Shown piece after piece: positions 24,151 to 35,039 of a stretch of 64,000 bases of DNA. The position numbers were made by a program, and so were the translations under genes. The DNA is from Rhodomyrtus psidioides (taxonomy: Eukaryota; Streptophyta; Magnoliopsida; Myrtales; Myrtaceae). Under the pieces are notes generated by a model, which was given only the letters and a program-made list of their open reading frames with translations, was not told the DNA's origin and searched no databases. Each line of letters starts with the position of its first letter. The first letter of the stretch is position 1. Where the stretch lies: NCBI GenBank assembly GCA_021437785.1, contig JAILYB010000101.1, positions 620,001 to 684,000 on the forward strand. Reading direction: 5' to 3'.

Positions 24151-24725
24151 TATAATTTTATTACAAATTCCTTACAATTTAATTTTAAACTCAAAAACCG
24201 TACTCGAAATCGGAATCGAAACCTGGTCCGAAACCGGCCTGAAACAGCTGATTCAAAATAGAAAACGGAACCGGAAACGGAACTGCCCTTTTAAGGGCTC
24301 GGTTCCGGTTCCCCCGACTTCATGAACTGGGTATCAAACGACCCTCGACTTCGCCGACCGCAGCGAAGAATTTTCAAAGTCTATCTGTATCGGCAAACCC
24401 AGAGAAAATGCAAAACCCAATTTCTCGTTTTCAATTAAAAATAATAATTCCCCCCGCCATAGCAACAGGCAACAACGGATTCGAGGAAGCGACCAGATTC
24501 GCATATGCAGCAGAATCCCGGACTCCCCAGTCATCCGCCAATCCCCACCGTCCTCCTCCTTCCTCGTCTGGGTCTTCGCTTCCATCACCATCACGAAACT
24601 GCTCTGCACCCTCCGATTCACTGAATTCCACCCATCCCCCCACTATATCACGACCCATCGTCGTCCCCTTCTCTCTCTCTCTCTCTCTCTCTGCCGCTAA
24701 AGAATTGAACCCTTTCGATACGACA

Positions 24726-27700
24726 ATGGCGTTGAAAGTCCTCTCCGCCCTCGACGCCGCCAGGACCCAGTACTACCACTTCAAGGCCATCGTCATCGCC
24801 GGCATGGGCCTCTTCACCGACGCCTACGACCTCTTCTGCCTCCCCCCCATCATGCGCCTCCTCGGCCGCATTTACTACCCCGCCGACGACGCCGACCAGC
24901 TCAACGACCCCCCCGCCATCACCTCCTCCATGATCGCCATCGCCCTCCTCGGCACCGCCATCGGCCAGCTCCTCTTCGGCCGCCTCGGCGACCGGATCGG
25001 CCGGCGGCGCGTCTACGGCCTCTCTCTCCTCCTCATGGTGGTGGGGTCCGTCGGGTGCGGGTTCTCCATATGCACCACGCGCGGGTGCGTGATGGGGAGC
25101 CTCATGCTCTTCCGCTTCGTGCTCGGGGTGGGGATCGGCGGGGACTACCCTCTCTCGGCCACCATCATGTCCGAGTTCGCGAACAAGCGGACGCGCGGCG
25201 CGTTCATCGCGGCGGTCTTCTCGATGCAGGGGTTCGGCATCCTGGCGAGCTCGGTGGTGACGATGGTGGTGTGCAAGGCGTTCGACCGGGCGTCGGGGCA
25301 CGTGCCGCCCACCGCCCCGACGCCTCAGGAGGCCGACATCGCGTGGCGGGTGATACTGATGCTCGGCGCTGTCCCGGCGGCGCTGACGTTTTACTGGCGG
25401 ATGACGATGCCCGAAACTGCCAGGTAACTTCGTTAGAACGTCTTTTTTATTTTTATTTTTATTTTTAAAGTATTCCTGAGCTCATTATTGCGCAATAACA
25501 TGTAGATGCATTCATTTGTTAGGTTCACTGCATTTCTATCTAAGTTCCATTTGAGAAACCCACGATTGGTAGTCATTTTAAACCAAATCGACGATCAAAT
25601 GAATCGGTTCGGTCCGGTCCAGTCTGATCATGCGGTTTAATTTGTTTTCAATTTTTACCCGATCAAACTAAGTAAGTCCAGTCTCATGACTGTTCAATTG
25701 AAATTGAAGCCTGATTTAAATAGGTCTTGATAAAGTATTTGCTTGATGTAATCATTACCTCCTGCTGCATTAACAAAAATAAAACTCGTTCAATTTACAG
25801 AAATATAGTACCGGGTGCGCTTATAGGTGTATATGGTGGTGATCCATGGCCATTCACCATGGGCATTAGTCAATTTTAGGTAGGGCCAAGATCATCGCCG
25901 AGTCTCGTGGCTTTTGAAGAATTATTTTAGATCGCTGTTCGCGTTCTTGGCCGGGCTCGACCCAAACCCGGGGTCCGATGACTTTGGTACTTTTAGCAAG
26001 AAAAACAGGAGAGATGAACACGAAAAGATTGATTTTACCGGATTATTTGACTAATCCCCCGGACTTCTTCTTCTTTTTTTTTTTTTTTTTTTTTTGGACT
26101 TATTAGAGCATCGTGACTTTGCCTGAAAGGAGAAGCGTCATTCACGTTTGGTCATTACAACGTTTAGTCACACTTTTAACTACTTCCATGATAAATCTTA
26201 ACCAGCATGTTTGGTGGGGAAAATTGTCCAAAATTGTCTATAACTTATTTCTACGATGGCCAATTCAATTCTAAACTTTTTTATTATGCCAATTTAGTCA
26301 TAAACACTTTAATTGTGCCAATTTAATCTTAAATCTTTTGACGATTTAACAATTTATTCCTTTGTTTTTATGATTTCTCAATTCAGTTTCGTTAGCCAAT
26401 TTTGATCGAAAATCACCGATATTGCTATCCAGTCAACACAACCATCCTACCTAGCAAAATCAACGCTAATGTATATAACTTTTTGCATTAAAAAAATCTG
26501 ATTTTTCTTTTCTTTTCTTTCTTTTATTTTTTCTTTCTTTCTTTCCTTCTTCATCGCCAGTCAGAGGAAAAATTGTCCAAAAGATTTGTAATCTATTGTA
26601 CGGTAGCCAATTCGTTTCTAAACTTTTTAATTATGCCAATTTAGTTGTAAGCATTTCATTTGTGCCAGTTTAGTGTTAAATCTTTTGATGATTTGTTAAT
26701 TTATTCCGAAACTTTTTTACAATTTGTCAATTTAGTTTTTTTAGTCAATTTTAGCCGAAAATCACTAACGTTATTATCTACTTTACACGATCATCCTACT
26801 TAGCAAGTTCAACGCTGATGTAGATATTTTTTTGTTCTCTTTATTATGTCTTTCCTTCTTCCTCAGGCCTCGCCGGCCAGAGGTGAGAGATAGCAAGGTT
26901 GAGCCTCACCTAGCAATTGACAAGCTCGACCTTGTCGGCCTCGGGGGAGGGTCGAGCCTTCCGGGCTTCCGAGGTCGACCCTCACCCAGAGGTCAAGCTT
27001 CTCCAGGGGCAAGCAAGCCTTGCCGTTGTTGGCCATCACCAAGGCTCGGCAACCGGCCAAAGGAAGAATGAAAGAAAAGGAAAGGAAAAGAAAAGAAGTA
27101 AAAAAAATGTAAAATATATATATATATATATATATCTACATCGGTGCTAGCCATCCTGAGGACGTGCTACGTAGGATAATTGATATTTACATCAGCGATT
27201 TTCATCTAAAATTGATCAGAATGACTAAATTGACAAATCGTCAAAAGGTTTAGAATTGATTTGTCAAATCATCAAAAAAATTCATAACTAAATCGACACA
27301 ATTGAAATGTTTATGACTGATTTGTCCGCTGTAGAATAAGTTCAGGATTCCTTAGATAATTCTCCCTGCGTTGTTGTTGGTGTTGTGGTCTTGATCAAGA
27401 AACCCTTTCGCTGGTCGTGGATTTCATACTATAGGCGCACATGTACCAGTCACTTTCCTTCTATTTTGTGGTCCTAGATAAAGCCTTGTCTTTTAAAATA
27501 TATTTATTTATTTATCAAGAGCTAAATTAATATTTGGCTTAGTCAGCTCTTGGATCTTCGACCGTGGTATTTTGGCCATCCTCTTTTTCGTGGGGCTCAA
27601 GTAGAGTCGAGGCTTTACAACTCTTCGTTCCTCGTCAATCTCTGCTTCGGTCTCCACCCCATCACGAAGTGACAACCTTCCTTAAACAATTCCATGAAGT

Positions 27701-29263
27701 TACTTGGAACTTTACCCAGTCGCGTACTAAAGTTATAGTTACTTTCAAAATTGGCAGCCAATCCTAGTCAAAGCTATTACAACTGTGATAAACACACAGT
27801 TTTGTCGCATCTATTGTTCTATAGCACGAACCGGTACCGGGAATTTGACTCTCTTTTGTGTCTGCAAAGTGGCCGAAAAAGGAGGCACGGATAAATTCGA
27901 GAAAATTTCAAAAAAGGAGCTTAAAAACTATCCAGAGGGTCACCGACCCTCGCCGAGGCGCCGGCGATGACGCGGCAGCCACAAGCGGAGGAGGGTCCCG
28001 ATTTCTTCTTCTAATTTCTTTTTTAAAGTTTTAGTTTTTTCTTTTCTTTTTTGAAAAAGATAAAATAAATAAAAATAAAAATGTGAAGGACGAAAATGCC
28101 CTTGACTAGCATATGACGTTAGGCCTTTTTTTTTTTTTTTTTAGACTGACATGGCTATTTCAAGCCCTTATTTGGAAAAATAACTATACTTCAGGCTCTT
28201 ATTTGGAATATTCCCAATAAAGAATCATCGGTCGATAAGAGTTTGTGTGGAGATTATATCCATTTTTCTTATTTGATGTTGAAGAGTCTCGATTGGTTTT
28301 TTGAATAATGCTCTAATGCATAAGTTCCAATTTCTCATCGTATTCCGTTGTCTCAGATACACAGCTCTAGTAGAACAAAATGTTCTCCAAGCAGCCATGG
28401 ACATGGAGAAAGTGATGGACGTGTCTCTCAGGCAAATCGCGGAGGATCAGCCCCTCCCCTCGACCCCACCGTCCTCTTACCCGCTCTTCTCCAGGCAGTT
28501 CCTCCACCGCCACGGCCGCGACCTCTTCTCGTGCGCGTGCACGTGGTTCCTGGTCGACGTCGTCTTCTACAGCAGCAATCTCTTTCAATCCCAGATCTAC
28601 AACCACTTCCTCCACAGTCAGAAGCTCAACGCCTACAATGAGGCCTTCGAAGTTGCGAAGCTCCAAGCCATCGTCGCCACCTGCTCGACGATCCCGGGCT
28701 ATTGGGCCACCGTGTACTTCATCGACCGGGTCGGGCGGGTGAAGCTCCAAATGATGGGGTTCCTTTGCATGGCCCTAGTCTACATCGCCATCGGCATCCC
28801 TTACTATGATTATTGGAACAAGCACACCAACAAGGGCTTCATGATCCTATATGGGCTCACCTTCTTCTTCGCCAACTTCGGGCCCAACACGACCACGTTC
28901 ATCGTGCCGGCTGAGCTCTTCCCCGCGAGGTTCCGATCCACGTGCCACGGAATCTCGGGGGCAGCCGGGAAGGTCGGGGCGATTATCGGGTCGATAGGGT
29001 TCCTGTGGGCGTCGCACAATAGGAAGGAGGACGGGTACCCGAAGGCGATCGGGATGACGGCGTCGCTGATAATTTTGGGCGGGGTTTGTGTGGTGGGGAT
29101 GGCGGTGACCTACTTGTTCACCAGAGAAACCGCAGGGAGATCATTGGAAGAGAATGAGAAGGAGGAGGATGACGGTGAGGTGATGGGTCGACAGTTGAGA
29201 TCCTTTGGAGACAACGGTCTTAGGTCGCGTTCGAATTCTAGGAATGGAGCTGATGCTGCATGA
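24726..29263 (+). CDS. PHT1-family high-affinity phosphate:proton symporter
   Basis: Plasma-membrane inorganic phosphate/H+ symporter of the major facilitator superfamily. There are two exons, 24726-25423 and 28357-29263, giving 534 residues (family about 520-540). The donor is AG^GTAACT and the acceptor CTCAG^A, and codon Arg233 is split. The PHT1 signature GGDYPLSA is at 138-145. FTDAYDLF (Asp32, Asp35), GDRIGRRR (88-95), Trp296 and Asp299 in CTWFLVDVVFYS, and NFGPNTTTF (406-414) cover the phosphate and proton site known from fungal PiPT. The cytosolic loop and last six helices lie in exon 2. The start was chosen at 24726 because MALKVLSALD matches the family N-terminus; the frame is open upstream to 24408 but that text has no PHT1 character and carries a CT run. 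The 2.9 kb intron holds an inverted-repeat element. It converges on the protease gene, with stops 482 bp apart. Which PHT1 member it is cannot be told from here. Confidence 0.95.
26215..27365. repeat. Long-inverted-repeat element in the PHT1 intron
   Basis: The left arm (from 26215: AAAATTGTCCAAAATTG, then GCCAATTCAATTCTAAACTTTT and GTGCCAATTTAATCTTAAA) pairs in inverse order with the right arm (27230-27365: AAATTGACAAATCGTCAAAAGG and CGACACAATTGAAATG ... AGATAATTCTCCC). The left arm is itself partly repeated at 26570-26800. The centre, 26865-27060, is GC-rich with AAGCTCGACC/GGTCGAGC words. Relatives in this window lie at 12930-13390, 36347-36760 and 51550-52570. Confidence 0.7.
27110..27135. 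repeat. TA microsatellite
   Basis: About a dozen TA dinucleotides within the inverted-repeat element of the PHT1 intron. Confidence 0.9.
27366..28356 (+). other. 3' part of the PHT1 intron
   Basis: No gene. The phrase GACTGACATGGCTATTTCAAGCCC with CTTATTTGGAA at 28145-28210 matches 40880-40970 (GACTGATATGGCTACTTCAGGCCC), so another repeat family lies here. The true acceptor is at 28352-28356 (CTCAG). Confidence 0.6.
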
Positions 29264-29745
29264 AAGTCAATCTCTCTCTCTCTCTCTCTCTCTGAGAAGC
29301 ATTGAATCAAATTCGAAACACGCACACGTACACAGCGTCTGTACAGGTTAGTTAGGTTCAGAAAAATTCCAGTGTCATACGTGTTTATTTTTAGTGTGCT
29401 AACAGTCAGAAATGTAAATTTTGTGTCCTTTCTTTTCTCTCATTTTTGAGTTGTATTCAAGGACAGATCGACCTTGTTGTAATGCAGTAGAGTGAGTTAC
29501 TTACACGGAAAGGGAAGATTTCATCACGAGCTAAATACTCTCGATTAGTTTCTTCTTCGGTGGTCCCGTGTATGGATATGGTATTTTCTGGGTATAAGAA
29601 GAAATCGAATCATCGACCATGATCATTCCGACACGGACAACATGACCGGTCTAAATACGACACAAAACAAGCATAGGAAAATGCAATTTTCAGGACGTTA
29701 AAAAGATATTTTCTTGACGATATTCAGATACGATATAGTGCAATA
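29264..29745. other. Convergent intergenic region, PHT1 and protease 3' ends
   Basis: 482 bp between two stop codons facing each other. A CT run at 29269-29293 follows the PHT1 stop and would be in its 3' UTR. No repeat element was recognised. Confidence 0.6.
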
Positions 29746-32700
29746 TCACTTGGCTTTGATAGGATAAGAAGCCATCTTGTTGATTCCACACAGCCCTTCA
29801 GACTTGCCGGTGTTCCTCTTCATCCGGATGTAACCCTTCTCTCCCCATTTCGGTCCCCATGAGTTCTTCACTATGATGTAGTCCAGGCCCTTGGCTGATC
29901 CGTATCCAACCGCGGTCACTCCATGATCTAGGTCACTCCCACAATGCCCATCAAAAACACCCTGCCGCACCACAATAAAAAAGAACGTTAGAATGAGTTT
30001 GTAGGAATAATCTTTCTTGAAGAAAGTAGATAAAGACGAAGGAATTGAGCCTGCTGTCTCTTTATACGATTGACAAGACTTACCCCGCTGTAAAACTGGA
30101 AGTCTCTGCCCGAGGCTTCGATGGCAACGCTGAGCGGCTGGCCGGCAAGCGCCTTCAAGAGGCCCTGTTCATTGTTCACCGGCACATCCTTGTAGCCGGT
30201 GATTGTGACCACCTCAGATTGGTCCTAAAAAGGACGGCGGAGATGGGGAAAAAAGAACAAGAAGGAAAAAGGACTATCATCAGTCAGTCTATATATACAC
30301 ATTTTAAGCCCAAAAACGCATCTGGAATCCAAATCATTTGTTGCACATTCAGTATAAGGGCAACGGATTTTCAAACAATATGTGGCTATGCTCTCTTTCT
30401 ACCTTGGTTAGCTCGCAGGTTCCTTCTTCCATGATGTAAGGATAGTCTTCTTCCTTGCGAAGTCCGCCATTTGAGATGATGTAAGAGAATGCGTAGTCCA
30501 TGAGACCCCCGTTGCACCCGTTGTTGTAAGTCGTGTCGCAGTCGATGAGCTCTTGCTCGGAGAGCGAAGTCAAGTTCCCCGTGACTATCTGATTTATGCC
30601 CTCGACTGCAGCCACAGTCGAAAATGCCCAGCAACTCCCTACATTTGTGGACACGCAATCAAGAACTACCACTCTGTAGAAACCCGGATGGTTCTTTGCG
30701 GAAGTTTGGTGGTTTCAAGGCGAGAGAGTTTTTGTAAAATGAGAGTGATATTCAAAATAGCATTGCTAAGGCTTTTACACAAACAAAACACACATACAAG
30801 CTTTCCTAAGCTTGAGATACAAAAAATCACAACTCTCTAACTCTCTTGCTCTCTATGTTCTAACACCACACAAATACAACTATGGCATATTTCAAATGCC
30901 TTGAAGACATCTCTATTTATAGAGAGTTTCCATGCCTAACTAAGCATCAATTTGTTGACCTTCAAGTGTAAAACAAATATTGCCTAACTTGCCTAACTTT
31001 GAAGGTGTGCTACAAATGTGAAATGTGAAAGGTATGCTACCGTCCACCTTTCAATGACCAAATGGAAGGCTACCTTCCAAGTCAAACTTTTGGTTCTCCA
31101 CCGTCCAAGGAAGAATGGGAAGGTCTGCCAACATGCCACATATTTGGTGTTGAACTCCAACACTCCCCCTCAACACCTAATATTCTTCACCCTATAACAT
31201 CTGATATTCATCTTCCTCGGTTGGTTCTACAACTGCAATTTCTGACTGAGCTTTGCGAAGCTTGGACTTTGTCAACGCCATTCGAACTTGCGCGTCGATC
31301 ACTTTTCCTTTCTTTGCAGTCTCCGTAGTCTCGAGAGTTTTGAGATTGCAACTCATCTCATCAAACCTTTCATTGACGGTTTTCATTTCACCATTCAATT
31401 TATTCAACTCCATCTGAAGCACTTCGGTAGAGGCATCTCGATCCTTTCTTTTGTAGGACTTTTTCTCTACCCACTTCCAATGATCCTTGGGCCTTGGGAT
31501 CTTTTTCTCTGGGTAATACTTCTTAAACTTTTGCAATTTCTTGAGCTCGTGTCGGAGCTTCTCGTGCTCTCTTTCTTTGATCTTGAGCTCCTCGTTCTTT
31601 TGCTTCAGCATTTCATCCCTTGCTTTCAACATCCCCAGCAGCTCCTTCTCACTTCTGCTTGTTGAAGTTTCAACTTGCTTCTTTGAGTTTTCCCTCGACT
31701 TGCTTTTCTTCGGAGACATCTTAGGGCATGCATGGCAACACTTCCTTATAGTGGCTATCACATCATCTGCCTCAATGATTCTGGTGGCTGCGAGCTCTTC
31801 TTGAACCTCTGTTGCAACAGTTGCTTGAAGACTCCATTCTTCTTTGCCACCATGCTCTTTCTTGGTAAAAGGCGTGTCTTTTTCTTTTACCTGTTTGAAC
31901 CAACAGACTCTAGCAAAGTGACCTACTTTGCCACATATGTAACACTGTCTGCTACGCTTCCTGTTGTTCTTATCATGATCTCGATGAGCTCCCCTTGACT
32001 GAGAGCTTGTCACTGCTCCCCCTGGCTGAGAGCTTCTCGCTGCTGATCGTCTTTGCCAGTTTCGATGTCCTTTCCACTGTTTGTCATACTTACCAACATT
32101 GCTCCTTCTATGATTCTTGGAACATCTTTTATTACAAAAGATGGAACTACCATAATCTATGGTACATGCGAGAACCATATCTTCAGCATTATCGACGGTA
32201 TGTGCATATTCCGTCGTCTTTTCTTGACATTCGGATTTGTAATGTCCAAACTTATTACACTTAAAGCACCTTACCTTTGATTTATCACGTGCTTTATACT
32301 TTCTGATGAAACTCGAATTTTCACATCTTCCTCGGCCTCCTCCGCGACCTCGACCGCCTTGATAGTCTCCTCGGCTTGGTTGAGCGATCCGACTTTGCAA
32401 TGCTTGCTCCGGATATGTATCGACAGACTTCTGATTCATTCTTTGCTCATGCGAGCATAATGAACCCATCAACCGTTCTAACGTCATGGTTGATATGTCT
32501 TGGCCTTCCTCGATCGCCGCAACGACGTAGTCAAATCTTTCGGTCAAAGACCTCAAGATTTTTTCTACAACACGAACATCTTGAAGTTCTTCACCGTTAA
32601 CCCTTAATTGGTTAACGATGGCCTGCACACGATCAAAATATGCCGATATTGTTTCCGAGTCATTCATGCGTAAAGACTCGAAATCACCTCGAAGAGTCTG

Positions 32701-34289
32701 AAGCCGCACCCGCCGGACACGATCATCGCCTTTGTAGGATTTCTGCAAGATATCCCAGGCAGCTTTCGCGGTCTCGGCACTCGATATTTTTTCAAATATC
32801 GTTTCCTCCACGGCTTGAAAAATCGCATATAATGCTTTCTGATCTTTCTTTCGGGACTCCACCAGAGATTCTTTCTCCTTCTTTCTCAAAGCCTCGAATG
32901 CTTCGGCATCGGCTACTTCGTTGTAGCCACTTTCAACCAGGTTCCACAAATCCTGTGATTTGAATAGAACCTTCATCTGGACGGACCAGTTGTTGAAATT
33001 TCTCCCATTCAACTTTGGAAGTTGCATTTGAACGGAACTTGTGGATGCCATAGCTATCTCCGGGTTCACGATCCTCGATCGTCCACTCTAGGTTCTCGGT
33101 CTCCGCGATTGGATTCTTGACCGCCTAGGTTCCGGCACGATCCTTCGACACCGTGGCTCTGATACCAAATGTAGAAACCCGGATGGTTCTTTGCGGAAGT
33201 TTGGTGGTTTCAAGGCGAGAGAGTTTTTGTAAAATGAGAGTGATATTCAAAATAGCATTGCTAAGGCTTTTACACAAACAAAACACACATACAAGCTTTC
33301 CTAAGCTTGAGATACAAAAAATCACAACTCTCTAACTCTCTTGCTCTCTATGTTCTAACACCACACAAATACAACTATGGCATATTTCAAATGCCTTGAA
33401 GACATCTCTATTTATAGAGAGTTTCCATGCCTAACTAAGCATCAATTTGTTGACCTTCAAGTGTAAAACAAATATTGCCTAACTTGCCTAACTTTGAAGG
33501 TGTGCTACAAATGTGAAATGTGAAAGGTATGCTACCGTCCACCTTTCAATGACCAAATGGAAGGCTACCTTCCAAGTCAAACTTTTGGTTCTCCACCGTC
33601 CAAGGAAGAATGGGAAGGTCTGCCAACATGCCACATATTTGGTGTTGAACTCCAACACACTCGCGCTCCTTTTTCATGTTTAATTAAGGTTAGTGCGAGC
33701 AATATATAGTTTTCAAGGAGCGACGTTATAAAGTGTACATCTGATACCACCATGTTTGATTCGGTAAAATCAGCTTTAGACGATGATGTTGATCGAGAGA
33801 GATCCATCGTTGCTTACCGCAAGAGCCCTGGTTCTTGACAGGAGTGACAGCACCCTTCTTCCTCCAATCTACAGACTTGGGCAAGTCGACGACATCTTTG
33901 TCGCCGGACTCCTCATGATCGCCGGAGAACTCTCTTCTCCCCTCAGCCTTCAATCCCAAGTACATCTTCTGGAACTCGTCGTGGGTCAAGTCCGCGAACT
34001 CGTTCAGCCCGAGCCAGTAGTTGGTCACCTTCTTGTTGGTCTCGTCGATGTGCTTCAGGTTCTCCTTGAACACCTCGAACCGCTGCAGCTTCTCCTCCAA
34101 GCTCTGGTACCGCTTCCCGTGCTTTTCCATCCACGACTCGAAGAGCTCGATCAGCTTGTCGATGGATTTCAAGTCTTCTCGGGCGTAGCCCACGATCGAG
34201 AACTCACGATCCATAGCCGAGCAAGCGAGAGCGAACGCGGAGAACACGGAGAGGAGCAGCATCGATCTAGACAGAGAGAGAGAAGCCAT
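29746..34289 (-). CDS. XCP-type xylem papain-like cysteine protease, with a retrotransposon in intron 1
   Basis: Secreted or vacuolar C1A protease; Arabidopsis XCP1/XCP2 carry out autolysis of tracheary elements. Four exons on minus (34289-33818, 30638-30403, 30224-30084, 29961-29746) join to 354 residues, the usual length. A hydrophobic signal peptide (1-25) leads to DREFSIVGY and a prodomain with the ERFNIN pattern (about 61-85). The mature domain starts near LPKSVDWRKKGAVTPVKNQG. The active site is Cys160 in GSCGSCWAF, His296 in LDHGVTAVGYG and Asn316 in KNSWG. All splice sites are GT-AG. The exon 1/2 junction sits inside the GSCGSCW motif, so exon 1 alone is inactive. Intron 1 is 3179 bp, of which 2983 bp plus a 5-bp duplication is the inserted element. 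XCP assignment rests on the prodomain and N-terminal text; correct splicing today is uncertain. Confidence 0.93.
30675..31162 (-). repeat. 3' LTR of the gag-only element
   Basis: 488 bp with TG...CA ends. The sequence matches 33170-33657 without a difference that I could find. CACTC precedes it. Confidence 0.95.
31192..33069 (-). CDS. Gag protein of the non-autonomous copia element
   Basis: 625 residues, uninterrupted. The N-terminus MASTSSVQMQLPKLNGRNFNNW and AWDILQKSYKGDDRVRRVRLQTLR (about 104-127) is the copia gag (UBN2-like) fold that packages element RNA. A glycine/arginine stretch (238-248) precedes a first zinc knuckle, CFKCNKFGHYKSEC (268-281), and a second, CYICGKVGHFARVC, is at 376-389. 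Unlike ordinary copia gag, it then runs on for about 235 residues of charged helix, with likely coiled coils at about 472-520 and 545-610, and stops 29 bp from the 3' LTR. No aspartic protease motif or pol domain follows. The first ATG is used; a second Met at residue 7 is equally possible. Confidence 0.9.
   Translation of the reverse strand: MNPEIAMASTSSVQMQLPKLNGRNFNNWSVQMKVLFKSQDLWNLVESGYNEVADAEAFEALRKKEKESLVESRKKDQKALYAIFQAVEETIFEKISSAETAKAAWDILQKSYKGDDRVRRVRLQTLRGDFESLRMNDSETISAYFDRVQAIVNQLRVNGEELQDVRVVEKILRSLTERFDYVVAAIEEGQDISTMTLERLMGSLCSHEQRMNQKSVDTYPEQALQSRIAQPSRGDYQGGRGRGGGRGRCENSSFIRKYKARDKSKVRCFKCNKFGHYKSECQEKTTEYAHTVDNAEDMVLACTIDYGSSIFCNKRCSKNHRRSNVGKYDKQWKGHRNWQRRSAARSSQPGGAVTSSQSRGAHRDHDKNNRKRSRQCYICGKVGHFARVCWFKQVKEKDTPFTKKEHGGKEEWSLQATVATEVQEELAATRIIEADDVIATIRKCCHACPKMSPKKSKSRENSKKQVETSTSRSEKELLGMLKARDEMLKQKNEELKIKEREHEKLRHELKKLQKFKKYYPEKKIPRPKDHWKWVEKKSYKRKDRDASTEVLQMELNKLNGEMKTVNERFDEMSCNLKTLETTETAKKGKVIDAQVRMALTKSKLRKAQSEIAVVEPTEEDEYQML
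33170..33657 (-). repeat. 5' LTR of the gag-only element
   Basis: 488 bp, pairs with 30675-31162. The primer binding site follows at once on the minus strand, and CACTC lies outside. Confidence 0.95.
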
Positions 34290-34367
34290 TTTCGCTATGG
34301 TTTTTTCAGGTTATCTGAGTAGATAGATAGCTACAAAAGATGGAGGAGCTTTGAAAGAAGATGAGCT

Positions 34368-34374
34368 CTATATA
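34368..34374 (-). promoter_or_regulatory. TATA box of the cysteine protease gene
   Basis: TATATAG on the minus strand about 80 bp upstream of the ATG at 34289, in a 5' region with no other start codon in frame. Position suits a core promoter with a UTR of about 50 bp. Confidence 0.6.
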
Positions 34375-34379
34375 GATTG

Positions 34380-34806
34380 CGTTCCTGAGGTTGCTTTCGA
34401 CTAAAGTTGTTGGGGGCGTTGATGTTTGTCTGAAAACGGACGCTTTAAGATTGGTTCTTTTTAGCTGACTTTGAAACTACTCATGATCATAGTACTCTCT
34501 CTCTCTCTCTCTCTCTCTCTCCCCACTTCATGTGCCTTGAACACTAATGGCGTGACGAATTAGATGACGGGTATAGATCATGAATTATACTACACCTCGC
34601 ACGCAGGATTTGATCTGATAGGAGAAAAAAAAATAAGAGAACGCATAAAATTTGAAGAGCAGCAATAAGCATTATCAATAGAGATTTGAAAATTGTCAAA
34701 AGGCACCATGCTAAACATTACTAAAGTCTTGTTCGTCACGTATTTTTTTTTTTGGGTCGAATTGTTCGTCACATCTTTGATTTCTGGATTTTTGGTTTGT
34801 TTTGTT
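34380..34806. other. Upstream region of the protease gene
   Basis: No gene. Contains a CT microsatellite at 34494-34521, upstream of the promoter, and AT-rich sequence. Xylem-specific elements could lie here, but none was recognised with confidence. Confidence 0.5.
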
Positions 34807-34819
34807 GTTACATAGGCTT

Positions 34820-35026
34820 TTTTTTTTTTTTTTTTTATAATCGAGGTTCCGCGCGACCGGCGAGCTTCGCTCAATCAGCGGTGGAGCACGACTAGTCCTC
34901 AGGGGGGCTAGCGCAGGAGCCCACCACCACGACCCCCCACTTAAGACACCGGCGCCTACGAGTTTTGAACCCAGGACCTCTTGTGAAAGGAACTGAACTC
35001 AAACCATCGCGACCACCGACCGGTGG
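34820..35026 (-). mobile_element. tRNA-derived SINE with 13-bp target duplication
   Basis: On minus the element starts with a tRNA-like head and has a clear pol III B box (GGTTCAAAACTC, about 34976-34965). It ends in a poly(A) run seen as T at 34818-34837. GTTACATAGGCTT occurs at 34807-34819 and again at 35027-35039, a perfect target-site duplication. About 207 bp in all. Confidence 0.9.
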
Positions 35027-35039
35027 GTTACATAGGCTT

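Larger units (their letters stand above)
21296..24310 (+). mobile_element. Degenerate hAT transposon
   Basis: The left flank begins near TTAGGCATGGCCACAGG and is rich in GGTTCCAAACC and CGGTTCCGAAC words. The right flank (24190-24310) repeats CGGAACCGGAAACGG and GGTTCCGGTTCC. Such GGTTCCGG-rich subterminal repeats are common in plant hAT elements of the RICESLEEPER type. A decayed hAT transposase lies between. No precise right terminus or 8-bp target duplication could be fixed. Confidence 0.6.
30675..33657 (-). mobile_element. Complete gag-only LTR retrotransposon (TR-GAG type) in protease intron 1
   Basis: Two 488-bp LTRs (30675-31162 and 33170-33657) look identical by eye. Both start TGTAGAAACCC and end CTCCAACA, and CACTC flanks both sides (30670-30674 and 33658-33662). 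Next to the 5' LTR on minus is TTTGGTATCAGAGCCA (33169-33154), the initiator-Met primer site, and next to the 3' LTR is a purine tract GAGGGGGAG. Between them is a single long gag ORF and no protease, integrase, RT or RNase H. Known TR-GAG elements depend on enzymes of autonomous copia relatives. Intact structure and matching LTRs argue for very recent insertion. Confidence 0.95.

Noticed and set aside
24408..24725. Extension of the PHT1 protein N-terminus by 106 residues
   Set aside because: Ser/Pro/Arg-rich leader with a CT run and no family similarity; the ATG at 24726 begins family-like text.
24648..25301. A 217-codon open frame on the minus strand across PHT1 exon 1
   Set aside because: Antisense shadow of a GC-rich coding exon; repetitive His/Glu/Asp composition with no domain.
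33783..34322. A 179-codon plus-strand frame over protease exon 1
   Set aside because: Antisense of a well-supported exon; Leu/Val-rich text typical of reversed acidic coding sequence.
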